64,000 bases of DNA from Candidatus Mycalebacterium zealandia (GTDB lineage Bacteria; Desulfobacterota_D; UBA1144; Nemesobacterales; Mycalebacteriaceae): NCBI GenBank assembly GCA_014075295.1, contig CP046180.1:1018458-1082457 (forward strand), in the 5' to 3' direction. Under the pieces are notes generated by a model. The model ran no database searches, had not been told where the DNA came from, and saw only the letters and a list, made by a program, of their open reading frames with translations. Positions 18,159-25,963 of this stretch are shown here, piece by piece (within the stretch, counting starts at the first letter, position 1; each line of letters begins with the position of its first letter). The translations under genes and the position numbers were made by a program.

Positions 18159-18562
18159 TTAAGAAATTCTTCAAGTATCTTTCTAGCTTCAGTGTTCTGA
18201 TAATGTTTGAACAGCATAAATATCATGCCGTTGAAGTCCTTTTTTACCTCATCGTCAAGAACCCTGTATAACTTCACCAGATACCTCTCCTCGTCAGTCA
18301 AAATTTCAAACTCTTTTTCGCCAATCAACTCTTTTTCAAGAAATTTATGCAGTTTTTCGCGACGGGAAAGATTCCATATCTCCTCCACGCTCACACGAAG
18401 ACATTGCGCAATCTGGTGGCACCTCTCATGAGAAGGAGAATCCGCTTTTCCGGTTTCAAGCTGGTGGATATAAACCTTTGAAACATCAAGATAGCGCGCA
18501 AGCACGCCTTGAGTTATTCCCCTTTGCTTGCGCTTTGCTTTTAAATAGTCACCAAAAGTCAT
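18149..18562 (-). CDS. XRE-family transcriptional regulator
   Basis: 137 residues. An N-terminal Cro/CI-type helix-turn-helix spans residues 3-60 (YLKAKRKQRGITQGVLARYL, then VSKVYIHQLETGKADSPS). The C-terminal half (about 65-137) is helical and acidic and carries no known sensor motif. It overlaps the sensor-like gene, so it is the first gene of the pilM-secretin operon and probably controls it. The upstream region (18563-18663) has TTGACA near 18648-18643 and an imperfect inverted repeat GGAATAGAAATCTGTTCC around 18641-18658 that could be its operator. Confidence 0.85.
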   Translation of the reverse strand: MTFGDYLKAKRKQRGITQGVLARYLDVSKVYIHQLETGKADSPSHERCHQIAQCLRVSVEEIWNLSRREKLHKFLEKELIGEKEFEILTDEERYLVKLYRVLDDEVKKDFNGMIFMLFKHYQNTEARKILEEFLKCA

Positions 18563-18663
18563 TGTTATAGACCTGATTCTTGTTAAGAAAAATACCTAAC
18601 TTGTCCAAAAGTACCTTGAAACCACCAATTTTGTCAATACGGAATAGAAATCTGTTCCGAAAG

Positions 18664-18736
<73 letters not shown>

Positions 18737-18746
18737 CGGAAGATGC

Positions 18747-18774
18747 TATTCTACAATAGAAAAAGCCGGCTGCA
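18747..18774 (-). promoter_or_regulatory. Promoter of tRNA-Phe
   Basis: TTGCAG (18774-18769), 16-base spacer, TAGAAT (18752-18747), with the tRNA 5' end 11 bases further on. The -35 and spacer lie inside the hairpin that terminates the porin operon, so terminator and promoter share DNA. Confidence 0.5.
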
Positions 18775-18791
18775 AACGCGACCGGCTTTTT
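18758..18791 (-). terminator. Rho-independent terminator after the porin gene
   Basis: A G+C-rich hairpin AAAAAGCCGG...CCGGCTTTTT with a loop of about 12 bases. On the minus strand it lies about 30 bases after the porin stop and ends in a T run. It is symmetrical, so it could act in both directions. It is one of very few clear intrinsic terminators in the window. Confidence 0.75.
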
Positions 18792-18817
18792 GAACAAAGT
18801 TAAAGATTTCTCTTTTT

Positions 18818-20143
18818 CTATATTGAATAGAGCAACTGAAAAAGCAACCCGTGCTGGTCTTTCTTGTCGCCGCTGTCGCTCGGAAAGTAGTGGACATCCG
18901 CTCTGTCCCAACGGTATTCAAAACGGGTTTCAAGGGTTCCCTTGTCGCCACCGTCTCCAAACGGCTTCCAACCCACTGTCGGCGTCAACTCAAACAGTTT
19001 CACGCCGTTGCCGTCCGTATCAGAGTCGTCAACATATTCCGCTCTCAATGAAAGTGTTGTGCCCTTATTCGCCTCATAAATCAGATAACCGCCAACGCCC
19101 CAACGGAAGAAATCGTTGTAAGCAACACCCGTGGGTCCTATAAAGGTAGTTTCCGTAGTATCCGCTGTTCGCGGGTCGTCTCCGGTAATGGTTTCCAAAA
19201 CGGGTTCGGCAAGACCATCGCCCACCCATGTGAATTCCACATCACCGACAAATGTGAGTTTGCCCGAAGTCATGCTTCCGACAAGCGTCAAAAGCGTGCG
19301 CGTTTTGTTGTCGGAGGGGTTCGCGGACACCATACTAGTAGAAGCGTCAGACATTTCATAGGCCGTAAAATCCGCCAGAGAGCCGTCATCGTCTCTTGCA
19401 AAAGCTTTACTCTCAAGAAAATCGCTTTTCCCCACATAAAGAGTCGCGCCGAGCCAGAGGTCGTTTATAAATCCAGTTTCGGACCCGTGCGAATACGCCG
19501 TCTGAAACTCAAAGGTTTTGCCATCATCATTATCGTCAACTGCGTCCCAGTCGTTGCTTATGCCAAAGGTCAAATCAACGCCGGACGCGCTGTAAGACGC
19601 TCTGGCGCCCGAATGAGCAAACGGGATTCTGTAAAACAGAAGCGAACGGCTGATGTTTGTGTTGTTTTTCGCCTCTATGAGTTCCCAGCCCGCAAGCGTT
19701 GTGAACTGCCCCGCGATTATGCTGAAATTCTCCGAAGGGGCAATGCTGATGTATGCCTGATAAGGACTTACCGCACCGTCTCCGTCCGAATTGAATCCGA
19801 ACCCGAGACGCTCCGCCTGTTCTCCGAAAAGGATGTCCGCCCTGAAACCGACCTTGTCCATCGGAGACGCGCCAGTCGCGTCCGCCTCTTTTTCAAGCGA
19901 CAGCGTGAAGGAGTCTATTGAGAAGTCGTTGTGTTCGGGATAAAGCCCTCTTTCCCCGGGGCAACCCGCCACAGTCTCATTGTCGCAGTTGAAAACATAC
20001 TGGTATGTCGTGTCAAGAGACGCGCCCACATTCACCATGCCAATAAAAGTTGACACTGGAATATCCGCTTTTGCCACCGCCGCAGAAAACTGCAGAACAA
20101 CCGCAACCGCGAAAATACTTAAAAACCTGTTAAAAACTTTCAT
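18818..20143 (-). CDS. Outer-membrane beta-barrel porin, BBP2 (OmpL-like) family
   Basis: 442 residues from ATG 20143 (AGGGGG five bases upstream; ATGs at 20146 and 20173 fit the ribosome binding site less well). A signal peptide ends near residue 26 (AAVAKA/DIPV). The segment IIAGQFTTLAGWELIEAKNN followed by NISRSLLFYRIPFAHSGARA is typical of the putative beta-barrel porin-2 family. Alternating strands run to the C-terminal LLFQLLYSI. It would let small solutes across the outer membrane. It lies 30 bases after amtB, so it may serve ammonium or small nitrogen compounds, which is inference from context. Confidence 0.8.
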   Translation of the reverse strand: MKVFNRFLSIFAVAVVLQFSAAVAKADIPVSTFIGMVNVGASLDTTYQYVFNCDNETVAGCPGERGLYPEHNDFSIDSFTLSLEKEADATGASPMDKVGFRADILFGEQAERLGFGFNSDGDGAVSPYQAYISIAPSENFSIIAGQFTTLAGWELIEAKNNTNISRSLLFYRIPFAHSGARASYSASGVDLTFGISNDWDAVDDNDDGKTFEFQTAYSHGSETGFINDLWLGATLYVGKSDFLESKAFARDDDGSLADFTAYEMSDASTSMVSANPSDNKTRTLLTLVGSMTSGKLTFVGDVEFTWVGDGLAEPVLETITGDDPRTADTTETTFIGPTGVAYNDFFRWGVGGYLIYEANKGTTLSLRAEYVDDSDTDGNGVKLFELTPTVGWKPFGDGGDKGTLETRFEYRWDRADVHYFPSDSGDKKDQHGLLFQLLYSI

Positions 20144-20172
20144 CATATCCCCCTTAAGGTCTAAAAATTGCA

Positions 20173-21510
20173 TTATTTAATTTTATACGCTTCCATTCCG
20201 TGCTCGCCGACATCAAGTCCGATGTATTCTTCCTCTTCGGAAACACGAAGCCCGAATATCGCTTTTATAAGATAGAAAAGCACGAAAGCGCTAACCGCGC
20301 AGAAAATCGCGAACGCTCCGATGCCGATAAGCTGTTTGCCGACTGTGTGCTCGGGATTTGAACTGAAAATCCCAACCGCGAGCGTCCCCCAGATTCCGCA
20401 AGTCAAGTGAACGGAAATCGCTCCGACCGGATCATCGATGGTCAATTTGTCTATAAAGAGAACCGAGAGAACAACCAAAACACCGGCAACCAAACCTACA
20501 AGCACGGAATTCCCCGGACTTATGACGTCGGCGCCTGCGGTTATTCCGACAAGACCCGCGAGAGAGCCATTAAGAATCATTGAAAGGTCGGGCTTTTTGT
20601 TGATAATCCAGGCCGCCGCCATCGCGCCGCAAATTCCCGCCGCCGCGGCAAGCGAAGTGGTTACAAACACAAGCGAAACCAGACCCGGGTCGGCGGAAAG
20701 AACCGAGCCGCCGTTAAATCCATACCATCCGAACCAGAGCAGAAAAACCCCGATTGTGGCAAGCGGCAAACTATGCCCCGGAAGAACCTTGACTTTTCCA
20801 CCGGCCGAATACCTGCCTTTACGTGCGCCGAGAAGAATCGCGCCCGCAAGTGCTCCCCACCCGCCAACGCTGTGAACTATCGTTGAACCGGCAAAGTCGT
20901 AAAAACCAAGCGCGTCAAGCCACCCGCCGCCCCACTTCCATGAACCGGCGACCGGATATACAAAAGCGACATAAACCGTGGCAAAAATAAGAAAACTTCC
21001 GAGTTTAATTCTCTCCGCAACCGCGCCCGAAACTATGGTCGCGGCGGTGGCGGCGAACATCGCCTGAAAAATAAAGTCGGAAAAATACGTGTAACTGCCA
21101 TCCGCATATCCTATAAGACCGGCAACCCCTTCCGGGGAGGAAATTCCAAATCCGGCAAACCCGAAGTAGCCCGCCGCGCCCTCGGCAAATCCCGGATACA
21201 TAAGATTGAACCCGCAAAGCGCGTAAGTGAGAATTCCTATAGCAATAATTGAAACATTTTTGAAAAGTATGTTGACGGTGTTTTTTGATCTTGTGAGCCC
21301 GCTTTCAAGACACGCAAACCCCAGATGCATTATAAAAACAAGAATTGCCGCCAGAAGAATCCACAGGTTATTAACAGTGAACATTTCAGGGCTCACATTG
21401 GCGGCGTAGGCGGAAGTTGTTGATAACAGCAGAGCACCCGCGAAGAACAGAAGCGTTCTTGAAATTCCCAAATCTACGTCCGCACGCCCACGGAATTTTT
21501 CATAAAACAA
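20173..21510 (-). CDS. amtB: Ammonium transporter, Amt family
   Basis: 445 residues with 11 predicted membrane helices after an N-terminal signal-like helix (LLFFAGALLLSTTSAYAA). Family signatures are clear: GFACLESGLTRSKN near the start, DFAGSTIVHSVGGWGALAGA with one pore histidine, and the second pore histidine in ISVHLTCGIWGTLAVG. It conducts ammonium into the cell and is closed by PII binding. glnK lies 42 bases upstream, the classical pairing, and the porin follows. Confidence 0.95.
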   Translation of the reverse strand: MFYEKFRGRADVDLGISRTLLFFAGALLLSTTSAYAANVSPEMFTVNNLWILLAAILVFIMHLGFACLESGLTRSKNTVNILFKNVSIIAIGILTYALCGFNLMYPGFAEGAAGYFGFAGFGISSPEGVAGLIGYADGSYTYFSDFIFQAMFAATAATIVSGAVAERIKLGSFLIFATVYVAFVYPVAGSWKWGGGWLDALGFYDFAGSTIVHSVGGWGALAGAILLGARKGRYSAGGKVKVLPGHSLPLATIGVFLLWFGWYGFNGGSVLSADPGLVSLVFVTTSLAAAAGICGAMAAAWIINKKPDLSMILNGSLAGLVGITAGADVISPGNSVLVGLVAGVLVVLSVLFIDKLTIDDPVGAISVHLTCGIWGTLAVGIFSSNPEHTVGKQLIGIGAFAIFCAVSAFVLFYLIKAIFGLRVSEEEEYIGLDVGEHGMEAYKIK

Positions 21511-21552
21511 AAAACCTTCCCTCCTGTTGATTTGTAATGGCCGGACAAAAAC

Positions 21553-21918
<366 letters not shown>

Positions 21919-21944
21919 TCATAATCCCCGCTGTCCGCGTGGGA

Positions 21945-21972
21945 AATGTAACAGAGGTGGAAAAACTGTCAA
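21945..21972 (-). promoter_or_regulatory. Promoter of the glnK-amtB-porin operon
   Basis: TTGACA (21972-21967), 16-base spacer, TACATT (21950-21945). The start would be near 21938, a 47-base leader. The -35 overlaps the last codons of ispH. No sigma-54 -24/-12 pattern (GG-N10-GC) was seen, although such operons often have one. Confidence 0.6.
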
Positions 21973-22922
21973 GAATCTCGAAAAAAGTTTTTAGGCACGC
22001 TGAAATGCACGTCTTCGGTAACCGCATCCGGATCCCGCGTGATTTCCCATCCCGTCCATTCGCGCAGGCGGGAAGCGACTTTTTTAACTACGTCTTCGGG
22101 AGCCGAAGCGCCTGCGGTGAGTCCGATTTTCTCCGCGCCGCGAAGCCACTCGCGGTCTATGTCATCCGGTCCGTCCACAAGATAGGCGCGCGCGCCAAGC
22201 AATTTGGCGACCTCTTTCAGACGGTTTGAATTGGAACTTGTCTCCGACCCGACCACAAAAACCACATCGCAATCCGCCGCCATTTTTTTTACGGCATCCT
22301 GACGGTTTTGAGTCGCGTAGCAAATGTCATCTTTTTTCGGCAGGCGTATTTGCGGAAATCTGTCGCGCAACAGATTTACAAGCACGCGTGTGTCATCAAC
22401 CGAGAGAGTGGTCTGTGTAACATAGGCGAGTTTTGACGGGTCTTTTACTTCCAGCGCGGCAATGTCTTTCTCGTTCTCCACAAGATAAACCCCGCCTTCG
22501 GACTGACCGAGAGTTCCCTCAACTTCGGGATGCCCCTTGTGCCCTATCATCACAATTTCATAGCCGTTTGAACGCAGGCGCGAAACCTCGGAATGAATCC
22601 TTGAAACCAGGGGGCATGTGGCGTCATAGATTTTGAGCCCCCTGCCTTCGGCGATTCTGCGGACGTGGCGCGAAACGCCGTGCGCGGAATACACAATCGG
22701 CAAACCGGATGGAACGTCCGAGGGGTCTTCAATAAAAACAACGCCGCGCTTTTTGAAATCCTCAACAACGGTTTTGTTGTGAACAATTTCGTGTTTTACA
22801 TAAACCGGCGCGCCGTGTTTTTCCAAAACCTTTTCAACAATCGCTATGGCCCTTTCCACTCCGGCGCAAAAACCGCGCGGACTGACAAGCGAAACGGTGT
22901 TTGCCGACACGGAACCACTCAC
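21969..22922 (-). CDS. ispH: 4-hydroxy-3-methylbut-2-enyl diphosphate reductase
   Basis: 317 residues. The last step of the MEP pathway makes IPP and DMAPP with a [4Fe-4S] cluster. The three cluster cysteines are C19 (SPRGFCAGV), C103 (YDATCPLV) and C201 (DDICYATQNR). The catalytic-glutamate motif GHKGHPEVEGT is present near 127-137, as are the substrate-binding SAHGVS and SSNSNRL. It overlaps the miaB stop by four bases. A duplicated-domain (S1-fused) form is absent. Confidence 0.96.
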   Translation of the reverse strand: MSGSVSANTVSLVSPRGFCAGVERAIAIVEKVLEKHGAPVYVKHEIVHNKTVVEDFKKRGVVFIEDPSDVPSGLPIVYSAHGVSRHVRRIAEGRGLKIYDATCPLVSRIHSEVSRLRSNGYEIVMIGHKGHPEVEGTLGQSEGGVYLVENEKDIAALEVKDPSKLAYVTQTTLSVDDTRVLVNLLRDRFPQIRLPKKDDICYATQNRQDAVKKMAADCDVVFVVGSETSSNSNRLKEVAKLLGARAYLVDGPDDIDREWLRGAEKIGLTAGASAPEDVVKKVASRLREWTGWEITRDPDAVTEDVHFSVPKNFFRDS

Positions 22923-24268
22923 GCGACAATCTCCTCGCCCGCAATTTCGCCGCGAAGGGAGTTCGCGAGCCCATCCGTTACACGCACTTTTACAAGACTT
23001 CCCGCAAGAGAAGCGTCTCCGATGAAATTCACTATTCTGTTGTGCGTGGTTCGCCCCGTCATCCAGCCGTTTCCGTGTTTGCCTTCGCCGGACACAAGAA
23101 CTTCCTCGTCTCTGCCCTCGCGCGCGCGATTGCTCTCAAGAGTAATTTCGCGCTGGCGCTCCTGAAAAACTGCGAGCCGCCCGTCTGAGGTTTCAGAGCT
23201 TATCTGTTCGTCCGCGGCTGCGGCTGGAGTTCCGGGACGCGGCGAAAACTTAAACGAAAAAGAGCTGTCAAAACGCGCTTTTTCAAGCAAATCCATTGTT
23301 TGCGCAAAATCGTCCCCGTTCTCTCCGGGAAAACCAACTATGACGTCAGTTGAGACCGCGATATCGGGAATGGCGTCTCTGAGACGGTCAACCGCTTCAA
23401 GGTACCACCCGGACGTGTATGTGCGGTTCATGAGTTTCAAAACCCTGTCCGAACCGGACTGAACGGGCAGATGTATGTGGCGACACACCTTCGGGGTGTC
23501 CCGCATTGCTTCAATCATTTTCCTCGTTATGTCACGCGGGTACGGCGTTGTGAAACGGATTCTTTCAAGCCCTTCAGTCTCCGCCGCCGCGCGCAGAAGG
23601 TCGGAGAATTTTTCGCCTTCGCCTTTCCATGAATTGACCGTCTGCCCCACAAAGGTTATCTCTTTCGCCCCTTTGGATACGAGCATTCGCGTCTCCGACA
23701 GTATGTCCGCGAGAGGTCTGTTGACCTCATCGCCTCTCACGGTTGGCACAATGCAGTAGGCGCATCGTTTGTTACATCCCTGCTGAACGGAAACAAACGC
23801 GCTGACTCTGGATTTGTCATGGGCGGGGGAAATCGCGAAGGTTTCCTCAACATCAAAAGAGGTTTCGGATTTTCTTATGCGTTCGCTCTCTCTGCTCTGC
23901 TCAATGTCGGCAATGAGCGCGGGAAGTTTCGGTATCGCCCGGGGACCGATAACAAAATCAAGATGCGGATTTTTTTTAAGCATCGCGTCCCCGTATAATT
24001 GAGCGACGCAACCCGCCATTCCGATTACCACTTCGGGTTTCGCGGCTTTCAGCCCCTTGAACTTTCCAACGCTGCTGAACGCCTTGTGGTCAGCTTTCTC
24101 CCTTATAGCACAGGTATTGACAACTATGTAGTCCGCCAAAGACGGCTCGGGCGTCTTTTCGGCTCCGAGAGCGGACGCGATTCTGTCCGAGTCATACTCA
24201 TTCATCTGGCACCCGTAGGTTTCAATGTAGAGTAGCGACGGATTTTTTTCTGAATTTCTTTCCCTCAT
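22919..24268 (-). CDS. miaB: tRNA-2-methylthio-N6-dimethylallyladenosine synthase
   Basis: 449 residues. A radical SAM methylthiotransferase, it adds the methylthio group to i6A37 of tRNAs. The UPF0004 domain carries three cysteines for the auxiliary cluster (ETYGCQMN at C20, VVNTCAIR, GMAGCVAQ). The radical SAM motif is CNKRCAYC. A TRAM domain closes the protein (NRIVNFIGDASLAGSLVKV). The start residues IETYGCQMNEYDS fit MiaB better than MtaB or RimO. It is co-transcribed with ispH, and the substrate of MiaA depends on that pathway's DMAPP. Confidence 0.94.
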   Translation of the reverse strand: MRERNSEKNPSLLYIETYGCQMNEYDSDRIASALGAEKTPEPSLADYIVVNTCAIREKADHKAFSSVGKFKGLKAAKPEVVIGMAGCVAQLYGDAMLKKNPHLDFVIGPRAIPKLPALIADIEQSRESERIRKSETSFDVEETFAISPAHDKSRVSAFVSVQQGCNKRCAYCIVPTVRGDEVNRPLADILSETRMLVSKGAKEITFVGQTVNSWKGEGEKFSDLLRAAAETEGLERIRFTTPYPRDITRKMIEAMRDTPKVCRHIHLPVQSGSDRVLKLMNRTYTSGWYLEAVDRLRDAIPDIAVSTDVIVGFPGENGDDFAQTMDLLEKARFDSSFSFKFSPRPGTPAAAADEQISSETSDGRLAVFQERQREITLESNRAREGRDEEVLVSGEGKHGNGWMTGRTTHNRIVNFIGDASLAGSLVKVRVTDGLANSLRGEIAGEEIVA

Positions 24269-24307
24269 TTGTAAAACCGGGCGATATTATTACATAATAT
24301 ATGTTCT

Positions 24308-24335
24308 ATTATAAAGCCGGGCGGGACTTGAGCAA
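24308..24335 (-). promoter_or_regulatory. Promoter of miaB-ispH
   Basis: TTGCTC (24335-24330), 16-base spacer, perfect TATAAT (24313-24308), giving a leader of about 33 bases. The region is A+T-rich and lies between the divergent miaB and the small transporter subunit. Confidence 0.55.
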
Positions 24336-24539
24336 TTGAAAAGCCGAAACCTCTGGAAAATCACGATTCCCCTCGCCGTCGCGCTCGCGGCGCTGGCGTT
24401 TATACCGTCAATCATTCCTGCCGGGGTCGCCGAGCCGTTTGTGTTTGGCATTCCGAGAACCCTGTGGGCGAGTATGGCAATTTCCCTTTCAATCTATCTT
24501 GTGCTCATCATCGCGATGATTTTATCAAAGGAAAACTGA
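24336..24539 (+). CDS. Small two-helix membrane protein, likely partner subunit of the adjacent symporter (DUF3311-like)
   Basis: 67 residues from TTG 24336. Helices are about 9-28 (ITIPLAVALAALAFIPSIIP) and 43-62 (LWASMAISLSIYLVLIIAMI). The pattern, including FGIPRTLWASM before the second helix, recalls the small subunits encoded next to sodium:solute symporters (DUF3311 and similar). The symporter starts only five bases after its stop. Start codon and family are uncertain; the size and context are clear. Confidence 0.65.
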   Translation: MKSRNLWKITIPLAVALAALAFIPSIIPAGVAEPFVFGIPRTLWASMAISLSIYLVLIIAMILSKEN

Positions 24540-24543
24540 TTTT

Positions 24544-25956
24544 TTGAGCAAAGGAACAACATTTATAGCGGTCGCGTTTGTTTATATAGCGGTTCTGATA
24601 ACCCTCGCTCTTGTGGGCAACAGAAAAAACAAGGGCGATGAGAAGGAGTTTTTCCTTGCGGGCGGAAACCTCGGAACAATAATCGGCTTCCTGACGTTTT
24701 TCGCCACCCTTTACAGCACGTTCATTCTGATAGGAATGCCGAACTTTTTTAGGGTTCACGGGGTTGGAACGTGGATATTTCTCGGCGTAACAGACATGGC
24801 GCTTGCCGTTTTCACTCTATGGCTGTGCTTCAAACTCAAAGACAGAATCGCGTCAAAGGATTTCCGCAGCATGTCGGATTTGATAAGAGATTCATTCGGC
24901 GGCTGGGGCGTGGTGGTCTATGTCATGGGGCTAGTAATTTTTCTGATTCCGTATATCGCCATTCAAATCAAGGGCGCGTCCGGGCTTCTGTCGGCGATTG
25001 TGCCGTATTCCATTCCGCAATGGGGCTGGGCGCTGATAATTCTCGTGCTGATGTTTCTCTACTCGTCAATCGGGGGTTTGCGCGGAATTATGTATTGCGA
25101 TGCGTTGCAGGGAATTATGCTTTTCAGCGTCATATGGATAATGGCGGCAGTTGTTTTATCAAAATTCGGCGGATTGGGCCCTCTTTTTCAGGCGGTCGCC
25201 GAAACCGATGAGCGATTACTTTCCGTTCCGGGACCAAAGGGGTTATTGTCTACTCAGTGGCTGATTGCGGGATTTATCTCAATAGTTCTTCTGCCCGTAT
25301 CGCAACCACAACTCACTTCGCGTCTGTCTATTCTCAAAGGTGTAAATGAAAGGCGCAAAGTGCCCGTTCTGCACGCCTCTTTCACTTTTCTGCTTTTAAT
25401 CGCCGGGTTGATAATCGGTCTTTACGGAGCGGTGGCAATCACGGCGAACTCCGGTCCCGAATTCATAGGAAAACTCATACTTGAACAAAACGCGGTGATT
25501 GGCGCGATAGCGCTCATCGGAATTCTCGCGGCGGCAATGTCAACTTCGGATTCACAATTTTTCGCGCTCGGCTCGGAAATAAACAACGCGCTCGGAAGAA
25601 TCAGTGAAAAACTGAAAATCTCGGCGGTCGTGTTCGTAAAATTCATAATTCTGATATTCTGCGCGGCGGCTTTTGCCGTGGCGATGAAAAGCTCCCAGGG
25701 CATCATATCTCTCGCCATATCGGGCTTTATGGGAACCGCGCTGATGGCTCCGATGGTTATGGCGTCCACGCTTATCAAGGAAAGAAAGTTGAGTACCGTT
25801 ATTCCGGCAATCACGGCGGCGAGTCTGGTTTTCTTTCTGCTTTCCTTGTTCGGCGTAACGCCGAAAATCGCGTGGGGCCTACGCACGGACCTGCTGCTTC
25901 TCGCGTTCAACTCCGCCGCCACAATTCTGATTGTTTCCTCAGACGGAGATTCATAG
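24544..25956 (+). CDS. Sodium:solute symporter (SSS family)
   Basis: 470 residues, 12-13 hydrophobic segments. The SSS signature SIGGLRGIMYCDALQGIML is present (about 178-196), as is the sodium-site helix AAAMSTSDSQFFALGSEI (about 333-350). The family takes up organic acids, amino acids, sugars or vitamins with sodium; the substrate cannot be told here. The start is TTG, a few bases after the small subunit. The pair probably forms one transporter, like other SSS systems with a small accessory subunit. Confidence 0.88.
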   Translation: MSKGTTFIAVAFVYIAVLITLALVGNRKNKGDEKEFFLAGGNLGTIIGFLTFFATLYSTFILIGMPNFFRVHGVGTWIFLGVTDMALAVFTLWLCFKLKDRIASKDFRSMSDLIRDSFGGWGVVVYVMGLVIFLIPYIAIQIKGASGLLSAIVPYSIPQWGWALIILVLMFLYSSIGGLRGIMYCDALQGIMLFSVIWIMAAVVLSKFGGLGPLFQAVAETDERLLSVPGPKGLLSTQWLIAGFISIVLLPVSQPQLTSRLSILKGVNERRKVPVLHASFTFLLLIAGLIIGLYGAVAITANSGPEFIGKLILEQNAVIGAIALIGILAAAMSTSDSQFFALGSEINNALGRISEKLKISAVVFVKFIILIFCAAAFAVAMKSSQGIISLAISGFMGTALMAPMVMASTLIKERKLSTVIPAITAASLVFFLLSLFGVTPKIAWGLRTDLLLLAFNSAATILIVSSDGDS

Positions 25957-25963
25957 TCCGGTT

